Of a stretch of 64,000 bases of DNA, positions 47,276-59,283 are shown one piece after another. Where the stretch lies: the NCBI GenBank assembly GCA_029817715.1, contig JARUPY010000474.1, forward strand, positions 7,750,001 to 7,814,000. Direction: 5' to 3'. The translations under genes were made by a program, and so were the position numbers. Positions within the stretch are counted from its first letter, which is position 1, and the number at the start of each line of letters is the position of its first letter. The notes beneath the pieces are model-generated. The model was not told where the DNA came from. It saw nothing but the letters and a program-made list of their open reading frames with translations, and ran no database searches. This stretch comes from Melastoma dodecandrum (lineage: Eukaryota; Streptophyta; Magnoliopsida; Myrtales; Melastomataceae).

Positions 47276-48340
47276 ATGGCTTATCAACAAGATGTCTCCT
47301 CAGAAGAAGATGAGTTATTTGATGACATGCTTGCATTACGATTTTTCTTAGCTTGCAGAAAGTATTTGCGAACTAAGGTACCATGTAGAACATCTAGCTT
47401 GACGGGGAAAATGTATATACAAGAAGTGCTAACAAACAACACAAGATGCTTTGAGAGTTTCACAATGGATATACATGTTTTTCGCAACTTGTGTGATAAA
47501 CTCAAAGTCATTGATTCTCTCAAAGAAGAGAATAATGTATCTGTTGAAGAGGGGTTAGCAATGTTTTTGTTGGTTGTATGTCATAATACTCGATAGAGGA
47601 TGGTAGCTGAAAGATTTCAACATTCTACGGAAACAGTCCACCAATGGTTCAAGAATTCGTCGTGCATTGTGTAAGTTAGGTAATGACATTATCAGGCATC
47701 GTAATATCATGGCTGTACAACCGGAAATTTCAAGCAATCCAAAATGGGGTCCCTATTTTGAGGTAATCTCTTTTTATTTGATTCTTTTAGAAACTTGTTT
47801 GTCTTCTCAAGTATGTTTTTATTCTTACAGAATTGCATTGGGGCAATTGATGGTACACTCGTGTCTGCTTGGGCTCCTTCACGAAAGCAAAGTGTATATC
47901 GTAGTTGGAAGACAACTATTTCACAAAATATCATGGCTGCATGCTCTCATGATATGTTATTCACTTTTGTTTTATCTGGTTGGGAGGGTACAACCAACGA
48001 TTCATGTATTTTCATGGATTCTATTTGTAGGATAGTCCCGGATTTTCCAATGCAAGTTGGTGGTAAGTGAACTTTATTTAATTACTCATACATAATATAT
48101 TGATAGTTTATGAATTAAAGGCTTTATTATTGTTTCAAAAGATAAATACTATGTTGTTAACACCGGATATCCAAATATGCCTGGATTTTTGGCTCCTTAT
48201 TGTGGGCATCGCTATCATAGAAGTGATTTTGGAGAATGTGGTCGGCCTAAAACTAAGGTTGAGTTGTTTAATCAACGACATTCTTCTGTTCGCAATGTCA
48301 TAGAACGTTGCTTTGGGGTTTTGAAGGCAAGGTTTTTGTA
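47276..48340 (+). pseudogene. PIF/Harbinger DDE transposase (pseudogene, truncated)
   Basis: The start is the ATG at 47276 (MAYQQDVSSEEDE). Catalytic-domain motifs are clear: first Asp in 'CIGAIDGT' (about 47833), second Asp in 'WEGTTNDSCIF' (about 47985), 'TGYPNMPGFLAPY' (about 48160), and the Glu in 'RNVIERCFGVLKARF' (Glu codon about 48303). Introns at about 47763-47829 and 48062-48141 have GT-AG ends. Damage: TAG at 47594 in the N-terminal domain, a one-base slip near 47655, and loss of the C-terminal tail after KARF, where the sequence runs into the 3' terminal region. Confidence 0.85.
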
Positions 48341-48504
48341 AGTGTTATAAAATTCAGAACAACTAAAATATTTTTACAAATTTTTTTGTTGAATAATTTT
48401 TTGAATATTCTACCAAACACGTTTCAAAGCAAAAACTTTGAAAACTTTTTGTTTTCAAAGAAACGGAGAGAGTTGAAAATTCTCTTTAACCAAACGTGCC
48501 CTTA

Positions 48505-51269
48505 GGCGAGGGAGATTTCTCCTTACTCACAAACATTGCACTGCTCGGCTTCCTCTAACTGGTGTTTGTCTCGGTAGTGATAAGAACTACAAGGCCTACT
48601 CGTTGAGAGAAGTGACAATGTTCTTCCAAGAATTATTTCTTCGGGTGAAATGTTTGTGAATATGTTGGAGATTTAACCTGAGCTGTCCTCATTGCGGCAT
48701 CCTCCAGTGTGACTGGAAAGACGAAGACGCTCGAGGATCGTCGAGGAAGAAAGAGACATTCAACTATTATCCAAGGGACCAGCGATCTCAAACACGTGGC
48801 AAACAAACGTGAAATGTGCCGCAGAGTCCAAAAGTAGCATGAAATGAGTTAAATAAACAAAATGTAGTAACCATAACAGCCATACGCATGATAGCCACAA
48901 TACGCAAAGCTTCGAAGAAAAGAAAAGGACGATTAAAAGTGAATGTTGTGTAGCTAAGGATAACAAAATGTCCTTCGCTCACTTATCTATAATCTCCTTA
49001 ACAGCGGCCTTAACTTCAAGTTCGTCGGCCTTATTTTCTACGGCAATTAGCAAGTCTCGAGAAGTGAAAGACGCTCAGGTTCAAACTGAATTCATCCTCC
49101 TTGATGCGAAGATAGAGTGCAAAAAATGGTCGTTTGGTACTATCGAAGAGAAAATACGGAAGTACAAGGAGAGATAGAAAAGCTCTCCAGGTGAGAAAAA
49201 ATCCTTTCAAAGTCCATATGAAAACTCGAGCAGTCCTTTCAAAGTGCTGAGAAATTGGCTGCAGCAGAGCAGAGAGGCCCCTCAAAGCGAGACATCACCA
49301 AAACCATTTATGATGCACGACTAATCACGTCTAGTCTTCTTCTCTGGGGCAACTTTATCTTTTCCAAGATGTCTCGTAACAGTCTGTTATATTTACTCGT
49401 TCTTTTTGAATAGTTTTAATACTGTAACGTTAACCAAGGCTGTCGAGATTCCTTACAAAGCAAATGCGGGTAAGATTCCCTACATTTTCTTCACGTGAAT
49501 CACAAGGTTTTTGCTTGTGCCATTTATCCGGCTATAAATAGACTTGATCTCTTGGTGAGAAACACACATCCTTGTTACATCAAAATGTCTTGTCGAGATG
49601 CCGTTATTCTTTCTCCAAGATTCTTTCATCTCCAAAGCCTATGTTCACAGCCTTAAGTCTCTTGAAAGCCTAGGTTCACAACCTTAGGCTTGAGACTGCC
49701 TTTTCTCCAGGGCACCATGGCTCAACGTCGTGCTCGAGCCAAACATGCGTGCACCCGTCTGGCATGTTCTTCCATGTTCTCATTCACTTGCCAGATGGGC
49801 TAGAGGGGAAGGGAAGGGGTCTGTAGTGGCTCTCCTCTTTGCATCTCTTACAAGGAGAAGGGTTCTTTCCTCGTGTCCGGGCCTCATGATAATGGATTGG
49901 AAGGTTTATGAGGAAGCACTAGCCTCTACAGCTCCTTAAAACGGCCCTCGGGGATGGTAGAGGACTGTGGTCTCCCAGATGTTTGAAGATAAACTCTCAT
50001 GTAGATTTTATGTCATAATTTTTTAAGCCTCATCTATAATGAGGGTAACTGTAATGATTTTCATTGTTAAGAAAATATCATACTTCCCCAACTGTATACA
50101 CCAACTCAGAAATCTCTTTTGTAAGACTTCTTTATGAGTTTCTCAGATAGTTGGTTTGTAAGGCTTGAGATACTTTCTAATGATTTTCATTTCATGTGAA
50201 CACCTCGATATCAGCTAATCGATAAACGTTCTTTCTGTACGTTTCAATGAGCGATGGTGGGGGATGGCCAAGCGGCAGATATGCAGCCTCAAATGAGCGA
50301 CCGATCAACGTCAAATGATTGAGCAAGCGACGGTTTTAAGTGATCGATCATAAATGAGCGATCAATCAACCTCAAGTGAGGAAGCAGAGTTTGAGCGATG
50401 ACATCGGATGAGAAGTACTGTACCAAACTACTAAAATAAAATTCAAGTGACTAAAAATACACAAATATCTACTTACTTGCAGTAATAACATAAGCTAAAA
50501 TACAAACAATGATAAACAAAACAATATACAAGCAGGTATCTATTATCATCGGCCTTAGGTCGGTGTATCTCATGCTGGTCGATCACACATATGGATCCAT
50601 CACATCACACTGAGCTTTACGCTTGCTTTCTTTGGAAGGAAAAGAACTTCATGTTATGTAGTCACATCAATTTCCATCGCTCAATTCCGGTTGATCGGTT
50701 TCCTGGTGGTCAATTTCTGAATTAAAAATCATGTGTATGACTCGTGTTTAAGTGTGGAATGAGTAATTAGTATGAATACTTGAGTATAACGACATAGAAA
50801 TACGTATACGTACCATATACTAGTGCTTCAAACGCCCCATATCAGAGATTCTCGGATCAACGGGAGTCGTCCCTGGGTGATAAAGAAAGTTGACATGTAT
50901 GATATCGAGGATGACATGTATGGGGTTCGAGATTGACATGTGTGATGTAGAGAATGACATTATGAGTCGACCATTGGGAATGTTCGATCTTGCGAAGCAA
51001 GTCGCAAGATCGAACATGTCGAAGGAGCCAAAATTGCATGACATTTAAAAAATAGTCATCATGTAATGCTCTTGGCCCGTAAGAATATAACAGTGAATGA
51101 CTTAATAGAGAAAAAAACCATGTCATAGTCTTGCCCCAAACGAGTATAAACCGTGGACAACTTTATAAAAGTAAAAACATTAAATCATACTCTACCATTT
51201 TTGCAAGGAGGAAGTGACTGGTCGCTTCGATGGCAATGCCCAGGTCTTTGATATTCAGAACTTGTGTGC
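48505..51269. other. Non-coding repeat-like region with an LTR-like stretch
   Basis: A TATA-like GGCTATAAATAGAC at about 49534 is followed by a leader-like sequence with repeated 'CCTA-GTTCACA-CCTTA' at about 49650 and 49680, suggesting an LTR of a large non-autonomous retroelement. At 50250-50400 the words GAGCGA and CGATCAAC recur. At about 50880-50960 GACATGT words recur and resemble the array at 43860-44170. No gene was recognised and no partner LTR was found. Confidence 0.35.
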
Positions 51270-52340
51270 AATGGTTACATGAGGGATGAATAAGTCTTCA
51301 GCCTTGACGGTTTACAATAGACATGGGGCACACCGAAAAAATCTTTTGCCTCGTTAAGAGATTCGTACCATCTAGAAGGCTCGACGAAGAAATCTTCTAT
51401 ATCGGTGATAGATACATATGCTACATGGCCGAAGAAATATCCGACAGTATCCCATATGTATCGAGAAGCCAAGAAAAATCAAACATAATCCCGTAAGTAT
51501 TGAGTGGTCGAGGTAGTGTGCCATAGGTACCAGGAGGTCGAGGGATAATCGACAACGTCTCGAAGGTATTGGGAGGCAGAAGGCTATACAACGTCTAATA
51601 GGTACCAAGATACCAAGGGATATCGGGAGTGTCTTGTCGATACTGGGTTAGGTGGAGGGAAGGCAGTGTCCCCGTAAGTACCCGAAAGGGGAGGGAATAT
51701 ATGGTAGGATCCCGTAGATACTGGTTGGTCGAGGGAATATCCGACAACATTCTGTCAGTATCAGTACTCCGAGGGATATGTGGTAGCATCTATAAGGTAC
51801 CAGAGGTAATATTAGAAGGCCAAGGTAATAACCAACAGCATCTCATAGGTACTAGGAGACCTTAGGATATCCCGTACCGTCCCATAGGTACAAGAAGGTC
51901 AAGGGAATATCCGACAGGGTCCTACAGCATCCCATAGGTATAGGGAGCTCGAGAGAATATCTGATAGCGTCTCATAGGCACCGGGAGGCTGAGGGATAAC
52001 TGAGGCGTCTTATAAGTACCGGGAGGTCAAGAGAATATTTGACAACATCTCATACATAGTGGGAGGCAGAGGGAATACTTGAAAGTGTCACATAGGCACC
52101 GAGAGGCCAAGCGATAACTAACAACCCCTTATATATACTGAGAGGCCGATGAAATGTTTTAAAGTGTCCCATTTGCATCAGGAAACCGTTAGATAATCGA
52201 CAACGTCCTAGATGTACCCGAGGTCGATGGAATAACCGGAATCGTTCTAAAGGTACGGGGAGGCTAAGGGATATCTGACAGCGTCTCACAGACATCGGGA
52301 GGCCGAGGAAGTATCCGACTATGTCCAATATATATACCCT
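51270..52340. repeat. Long degenerate minisatellite, unit about 36-46 bp
   Basis: About 20 or more imperfect units follow the pattern 'GAATATCCGACAGCGTC' - 'TCATAGGTACCGGGAGG' - 'TCGAGG'. Open frames across it on the minus strand (51275-51789, 52050-52328) are repeat translations and have no recognisable domain. Units vary a lot in length and sequence, so the array is old. Confidence 0.75.
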
Positions 52341-52549
52341 ATATTTTTATGACATATTCTAATATTTGATGACCTTAATGATGGAACATATTTTCCAATC
52401 GCCACAGTAACGTCTACATGATATGATGACCTTCATGGCAGAATCTAATATGTGATGTTTTTCACAGTGGTGTCTACAAGTATTTATGGGCCTTCACAAC
52501 GAAGTCTGATATTCAATGACCTTTTTGGTGGAATCCGATATTCAGTAAT

Positions 52550-52830
52550 CTTCGCGTCTTCGACTTTGGAACAATCTTTGCGCCTCCAACTTCGCAGCAA
52601 TCTTTGTGCCTCCAACTTCGCAGGAATCTTCGTGCCTCCAACTTCGCAGGAATCTTCGTGCCTAAGTCACCGCAGCAATCTTCAAGCCTTCGTCTCTGTA
52701 GTAATCTTCGTGCTTCCACCTTGGAAACGATCTTCGCTCGTTCAACTTTGCAACAAAGTTTGAGCCTTCCGTCTCCACGGCAATCTTTGTGCCTTCTTGT
52801 TCTACAACAATCTACCACTACCGTTGAACG
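52550..52830. repeat. 26-bp minisatellite (AATCTTCGTGCCTCCAACTT core)
   Basis: AATCTT landmarks fall at 52573, 52599, 52625, 52651 and 52677, an exact 26-bp period, after which the units become irregular to about 52815. It directly follows the previous array but has a different unit. Confidence 0.8.
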
Positions 52831-53852
52831 AAGAAAAATATTATACGGCCAAACTCCAATAAATTACGGGATGACTTGTATGTAAGATAAAGAAAAGATT
52901 GAGCATGTAATAAAAGAAGAGGAACAATGAGAAAAAAGAAAGAGAAATAAAGATAAGATGGAGAGTCATAAGAAGGAAGATGGCGATGCGTTACTGGGAT
53001 TATATAAGTCATGTCCAATCATATTTCTTCTAATATTTTTTAGTTCAATTCGAAATAATGATATAGTTTATGGAAGTCCAACTCATTAAATAATAAGCTC
53101 AATCTGATTATTTATGTAGGTTAAATAATAAGCTTAACTCGTCGAATCAAGTTTTACGGCTCAAACATTTTCATCAATATATTCTCCAAAGGTCTAGGAG
53201 ATATTCGACGGTGCTCAACTCATCCACATTCTAGAAATCATGGGATGTAGAATCAATGAATTCACGTGTATTTTCGCGACTAAAGATTCATAACTGCACT
53301 ACATTTTTATAACGTCAATTTTTGTCTAACATTCATATAACGGATTTTTGTATTCACGAGATCTGTAACACTCGAAAAATTTTTAGAAAAACTTTTATTA
53401 TAAAAAATGTTGATAGTTTAACTTATTTTAAAACTAGTAGGTATAAAATATAAAGAGTTTTGTACGAAAATACGATTAGTTTTAAAAATAATTTACGAAA
53501 TACGATTCGTGTACGCATCCCTTTTGATGGTAAAATAATATTTTACGAAACACGGAGAATATTTTATAAATTTTTTAAAATTACCCGTATTACCGTAAAA
53601 AATATAAAGTCCTGTAGAAAAATTGTGCACATTTCATCAATTTGGATGACACAAGTCATGGGTAAAACTCCCCCAATGGTCGAGTGAGACCAGATCATTT
53701 TCCCCTTCCTCGTAACCTCCGGCGGATGGGGGCCAATTCCACCAAAACGACAGAGTTTCAAGCGCTGCACAAACCCAAATAACCCCCGCCCAACCCGAGT
53801 CCCCCTCCCCCCTTTGGCAAAGGCCGCACCGGCGGCGCGTGGGGACCCCACA
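52831..53852. other. AT-rich spacer and upstream region of the next gene
   Basis: 53290-53600 is AT-rich with 'TTTACGAAA' words like the block at 14375-14850. From about 53690 the sequence turns C-rich, consistent with a promoter and 5' leader for the gene starting at 53853. Confidence 0.4.
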
Positions 53853-56382
53853 ATGAGCCGCCTATCCCTCTCCCCGCTCATCGCCCTCCCAACCACCACC
53901 GTCTCCCTCTTCGCCCCCCTCCTCTCCTTCCCCACGCCATCCCGCCGTCGTTCCCTCCGTCGCCTCCGCCTCCGCCGTCGACCCATCCCATCCCCCTCCG
54001 ACTCCTGGTCCGGCAAGCTTCACATCTCCGAACCTGATGACCACCAGGAGACACTCCGGCTCACCCTCGACTTCCCCTACCTGGACTCGAAGGCCCGCGC
54101 TCTTGTTTCCTCCGCTAGGGACGCTTACCTCGACCTCCAGACTCTCGTCACCACAGACGAAAACGGGAGACTCGTGGTCTCCTGTAAGCGTGGCACGCTA
54201 CGGTTTGTGGGGGGTGTTCTTGTTGTCAGTGTTGTCAGCCTCATTGTTGTTAGGGTTTTGGTGAAGTTGGTGGCTGGGGTGGGGATGTGGTTTCGGCGGA
54301 TGAATGAGGGGAGTAGGGAGGTGTTGGTTGTTAGGAGAGATAGGAGTCTCGGAGGTAGGGAGGTTGTGGTTGCAAAGAGGGAGGCTAGGCCTAGGGTTTT
54401 GGAGAATCCGGTTTCGAGTGGAGGTGATAGTGGCAGGAGTGCTGTCTCGGAATCGCATCGGAGGTTGAGGTTGGAGCGTCAGGGTTCAGAAGATTTGCCA
54501 GAATGGTGGCCGAAGAAATTGGATGAGGATCATGGTGACCTGGGGGAGTTGGAGGTGGATAAGGAATTCTTTAGGAGGGAGGCGAACAGATTGGTTAGAG
54601 GTCAGTGGTAGATTTCGTGATTCGTGGTTACTTATTAAGGTTTGTGCGCAGTTTCCATCTGTTGACTGGGAATGATGATGCTCTTGGCTTGTCGTATTGG
54701 TTGTCAGAAATTGTGGACAACAGATTGCATGGGAAGGACATCGTGGATGCAGATATAGTTCAAGTTAGTGCTGTTTTGACTTGTCCACATTTTTAAAAGA
54801 TAATATGTGATCCTTGTTTTTTACATTAAATGGCTCGTGCTTACATGTAGAGGTGAGTTTTGTGTCATTTTTCCCAATCGGGAAGTCATTTCGCCCACAA
54901 GTGAATTGACAAATAATGGGTTTTCACCCGTTCCTATGTAAAGTAGAGGGAATATGTGCTAGTACTAGCCCTTTTCTTGATTGAACCTAAGGGCACGATT
55001 GTTGTTCAAGCTTGAGACATTATAGTGCTTGACAGAGTTAGGCGATACAGTCTTGGAGAATTTTCCTTTGAATTTAAAGTAAAACAACTTTTTAATATAT
55101 GCTACTCTCCAACATGGAGGAATGGAATCCCTGGTATAACATGAGAAACTAGTCATTTTTATGAAGCTGAAATAAACACTCTTACAGAATGTTTATCGAC
55201 TGAGGATTGATATGCTGCCAATTTTCTATTCTTCAGTGACCTTTTATTGTTGTGATTCTTAGGAACTAACAACTAATGATTTGCTGGCTTTGTTTGTATC
55301 TGTGGATGTGTAGTTGCGTCGACTATGCAGAAGTTCGGGAATAGAAGTCTCATTTGGAACAGAAAATACCCGTGATTCGTTTTATCGAACATCTGTAGAT
55401 TTTGTAATGAATTCTTGCAACCGGTATGTACTTTAACGTGTCACTAAGTGGTTTCAGTTTGCTGACGTTCTTTTGGCTCTTCCTGAAGCTGTCATTTTAT
55501 TTAGATAATCTATAGTGGTTCAGGTCAATCCATGTCTGTACAGATAGATGGAGAAGATCCTAGGCAATTCATTGCTGGGCTCGCGGAAAACATACAACTG
55601 GAGAAGATGCGGGCTGCTAGAATTGTTTCTGCAGCTGTTGCCGCACGCACGAGATCTTGTTTTCTACAGTCTTGGGTAAACACAGTTGTTCTTCTGAACT
55701 CATAATTCAGTCAAGTCCTCCTTGAATTTTAACATGTTAATGTTTGTAAATATATATTTTTTATTTCCTTAAAATTTATAAAAGACTTTGAAAAATCATT
55801 TAAGAATGTTGTCTTCTGTTTTCAGTTGACAAAACATTTCTCGGACTGCAGGCTTTGGAGATGCAAGGAGAACATTCTGAAGCAATGAACGAGTTGTCGA
55901 AAATATGTGTTATTCATCAAATATTTCCTCCGAGGGAGTTTTCGGTTTGTACTTTGTTTTCACTACTCTACAGTTTGGTATTCATTTCTCGATACCAAAA
56001 CGATAACATGTTACATGCAACATCTACAGCCTGAGATGGAAATGGTAGCTTTAGGACTGAAGAAGCAGCTGAAATTAGAACAGCGAGAGTTTTTGATGAA
56101 CATGGTTGTTGGTGTTTGTGGTGAGGAGGGCCCAAAAAGTTTAGCTGAAGCTCTCAGCATGGTATGTCCTTCCTGATTCGCAGATTATGCATCTCACACT
56201 GGTCATGCCCGTGCCCAGCTTTTCATGATTACCTTCACCGGAATGGAGTCATCAATTGCTGGTCAACAGCATGCTCAGTTAAGTTTTTTCAATTGTTTGA
56301 GCATGAGTCGCGTCTTCTCATCTTTTTGTAGGTACATTATCCTAACGGATCTGCCGACGAGTATCAAAGGAGTTTGGGGTGA
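53853..56382 (+). CDS. Uncharacterised, probably plastid-targeted membrane protein, seven exons
   Basis: Exons 53853-54600, 54708-54763, 55314-55423, 55516-55675, 55852-55944, 56030-56161 and 56332-56382 give 1350 nt, 449 aa, in frame with GT-AG introns. The start is the first ATG (MSRLSLSPLIALP). Residues 1-50 are Ser/Pro/Arg-rich and lack acidic residues until about 50, like a chloroplast transit peptide. One strong membrane segment lies at about 117-145. The rest is soluble and charged, with conserved-looking helical stretches 'EVSFGTENTRDSFYRTSVDF', 'RQFIAGLAENIQLEKM' and 'LALGLKKQLKL'-like sequence near the end. It ends VHYPNGSADEYQRSLG. I recall plant-only proteins of this type but know no function, so none is assigned. 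A Copia element sits 265 bp beyond the stop. Confidence 0.8.
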
Positions 56383-57622
56383 TATTAGGGGAGGACCCTA
56401 ATTCTTTCCCCTTACATTTTTGAGGGGAAAAAATAAAAGAAAAAAACCCAAATAACATTGGAAGCACAGAAGATGGTTCAGTCAGAAACAACTTAGCCTC
56501 TGTCTCTCTTTTCTCTTTGGAACTTTCTCCAATCAATCTTAGCCAAACCCAAACCTTTAGTCTGGTCTGGTTGAGGCTTGATTGTTGTTTGTTCCAATAA
56601 CATAGAAAAAAAAATAAAAGAAGGGAATTAAATTCTTTTGAAGGTGCTGTTGAGGTGTTTTGATGATGAGCAATGACCTTCTGCAAAGCAGAAGTCAACC
56701 CTCTACACGACAGAAGCTAATCCTGATGGGAACCTTTTTGTAAGGAAATATTTTTGTAATTAATAATTAATTACGAAATTAAGTGGGAATATTCCATGAG
56801 AATTATCCAATATGATCAGGTTAATTATCTGATTGAAATCATTGCCAAAGAAATAAATTAGAATAATATATTTCCATTGAAGGAAATATAATCTTCTATT
56901 TATGGTAATGTTCTACAAGGTTGTCTCCACCCTTCTGTGATTCCATCCGATCACCAAGAACCACTCACAAAGATGTTTATCCACGTCATCTGTCTAGATA
57001 CATTCACTTAAGTATCTTGAACAGGATGATATCGATTTTAATCATTAAGGAAGTTAATCTTTGATTATTTCCATTTGTAGAAGGTTGCTGACAAACCAGA
57101 ACCTTCTGTAACGCAATATTCGTGGAAACAATCATCAAATCATTGTTAATCTGATTTGATACGTTTACCTAAAGAATATATGCCTAGTGCAACGTATTTG
57201 TAAATTAAATATTGTATTATAATATAATCTCTTATTTTCCTTGTTCTGCAGAAGGTTGATTCATCATATTACCTTCTACACTTAGGATTTTTGTCTTTGT
57301 GTACAAATAGGACATTAGTTCATGCTTTCAGAAGTACAAAAAATATAGAGGAACGAATCTTTCTTGTATTCTGAGAGCGTAAGGTTTTAGATTCAAGTTT
57401 TGTCAGTCACACACGAGGGACGCTACCTGCAGAAGGCTGTATCGTAAGCCTTCTGGGAGAGTGACTCGGGGGCTCGAGGGACTCGGTTGGAAGCTGCAGG
57501 AGACGTTGTTGGAAGCGTGTCGACGTGGGCAACGTGCAGTGGGCCGGAGAGAACGGCTGAACCTCGGGAGCACAGAAGGTGAGGGACTAACCAGCTTCTG
57601 TTGTGTAGTGTTCTGTGTGCAG

Positions 57623-57755
57623 GAGAAGCCTAGAGCAAAGGCGTTGTGTATGCTCGAGAAGCCTAGAGCAAAGGTGTTGTGTATGCTCGAGAAGCCTAGA
57701 GCAAAGGCGTTGTGTATGCTCGGAGAAGCCTTGTGCAAGGGCGTTGTGTTTGCAT
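57623..57755 (+). repeat. 33-bp tandem repeat in the Copia LTR
   Basis: GAGAAGCCTAGAGCAAAGGC-type units start at 57623, 57656, 57689 and 57723, near-exact copies with a 33-34 bp period. The repeat keeps a frame open, which produces spurious ORFs on both strands. Confidence 0.88.
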
Positions 57756-58104
57756 AGTCGCTATCTCGAGGAGATCGTGCAGGTCGTGTGGAGCCGCCGG
57801 AGAGAAAATCCATCCTTGGACAGAGGTCGCTGTCTGCCTACGTAGGGTTCGCCACGTGCTCGCGTGGGGTACGCCACGAAGTCGTTGTCCTTGAGGGGAT
57901 TGCGCATTGGTTACTTTGTTAGTCACACTAACGTGTGCACCGAGTTACTGTAGTGCAGAACCTTCGGGTCTGTACAACCTACTGTAGTACAGAACCTTCG
58001 GGTCTGTGAATCTACTTCAGTGCAGAACCTTACGTTCTGTGCTTACCTCAAGTCATTTCTATACGGATCATTTTGGTTTGTTAAAGATTGACACACTCTT
58101 GGTA

Positions 58105-58300
58105 CAGAACCTTCTGGTCTGTGCTCTTCCACTCAGAGTTCTACGGTACAGAACCTTCTGGTCTGTGCTCTTCCACTCAGAGTTCTACGGTTCAGAACCT
58201 TCTGGTCTGTGCTCTTCCACTCAGAGTTCTACGGTACAGAACCTTCTGGTCTTTGCCGTGTAACAAGTTCTACTGTACAGAACCTTCTGGTCTGTGCTCT
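58105..58300 (+). repeat. 44-bp tandem repeat with a palindromic CAGAACC..GGTCTG core
   Basis: CAGAACCTTCTGGTCTGTG begins at 58105, 58149, 58193 and 58237 (44-bp period) and again at 58278. Three looser copies precede it between about 57956 and 58040. Each core can fold: CAGA(A)CC pairs with GGTCTG around TTCT. Confidence 0.9.
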
Positions 58301-58640
58301 ACCACTCATACTTTTACAGTGCATAACTTTCTGATTAGCTCTGTTTGCTTTCAATTGTGTAATCTGTATTGAGATACATTTGAGTGGAAATCATCCAAGT
58401 TTCTGGGTGAAGAGTGGAGTAGGCAATTTGTCGAACCACTATAAAAAGCTTTGTGTCCAATCAAACATTTTGCGAACACAATCAAACATTTTGCGAACAC
58501 AATCAAACGTTCTGTTGTACAGAAACCTATCTAAGGTTCTGTGTTATAGAAACTTCCTTCCGCTGCGGGGTAAAACGAAAAGGCGTTAAAATCCGAATTT
58601 GGAGATTAACACTAATTCACCCCCCTCTTAGTGTAACAAT

Positions 58641-58652
58641 TGGTATCAGAGC
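58641..58652 (+). other. Primer-binding site (initiator-Met tRNA type)
   Basis: TGGTATCAGAGC is complementary to the 3' part of plant initiator methionine tRNA, the usual Copia primer. Confidence 0.9.
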
Positions 58653-59283
58653 GGGTTCCAATAGTAGCTTAACCGCTTGTTGTAGATCCACAGAAGCTCG
58701 TGCCAACTACACACTCTACGCTGCAGAAGCCTCTGACTCTGCGATTATCATCTAAACAGATCAAATTTGTTTTTGTTTGGATTGTTCAGTTTGATACTCT
58801 TGTTCTAGCTATCTGGAACTTGACTATCAAAGGAATCAGATTTACTTCCACAGAAGGCTTAAGTTTTGTGAAAAGTTATATGCCTCTATTCTGTAGAAGC
58901 CTACGCTCTATCAGAATTATATTGTTCAACAGAAGTTTACGTTCTGTTGAAATACAAAAATTGATATAAGAGATCTGATCAAACGGAAGCTAATAGTTCT
59001 GTTGTGATCTTACAAAGACTCTACCTTCTATATACTCTTTTACGATTCGCTTCTTGGTTCTGTTCTGCAGAAGCCTATAGCTCTGTGAGAATTTGACATC
59101 TGCTATCGTAAAAGAAAATTCGAATTTGTCATATTGACACACGTGCTCTAGTTATTAGAGGCTCTACGGTCGGTTTAATAACTGACTTCTACCCAACAGA
59201 AGCTTTTAGCTCGTTGAGGTTCTACACAGAAATCGTCAATGTTCTATTCTATAGAAGTCTGATACTCTATACGAATTGAACTA

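Larger units (their letters stand above)
45370..48501 (+). mobile_element. PIF/Harbinger DNA transposon, both ends and both genes present
   Basis: Left end GTGACTGTTTGGTTG (45370); reverse complement of the right end GGGCACGTTTGGTTA (to 48501). The repeats continue as similar AT-rich sequence for about 35 bases. The flanks are TTA at 45367-45369 and TTA at 48502-48504, the 3-bp TTA/TAA duplication typical of the superfamily. Inside are the two canonical PIF genes, a Myb/SANT-like ORF and a DDE transposase, both on the plus strand and both damaged. Length is 3132 bp. Confidence 0.88.
56648..58638 (+). repeat. 5' LTR of a SIRE-like Copia element (about 2.0 kb)
   Basis: It starts TGTTGAGGTGTTTTGATG and ends ...TTAGTGTAACA, immediately before the primer-binding site TGGTATCAGAGC (58641-58652). 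The TATA-like sequence is weak (GTACAAATAGGA at 57301). It contains two minisatellites (57623-57755 and 58105-58300) and an unusual abundance of CAGAAGG/CCTTCTG words. The 3' LTR lies beyond the window, so ends rest on TG...CA and primer-site logic. Confidence 0.75.

Noticed and set aside
57403..57926. Repetitive ORFs in the Copia LTR
   Set aside because: They are produced by the 33-bp repeat, whose period is a multiple of three.
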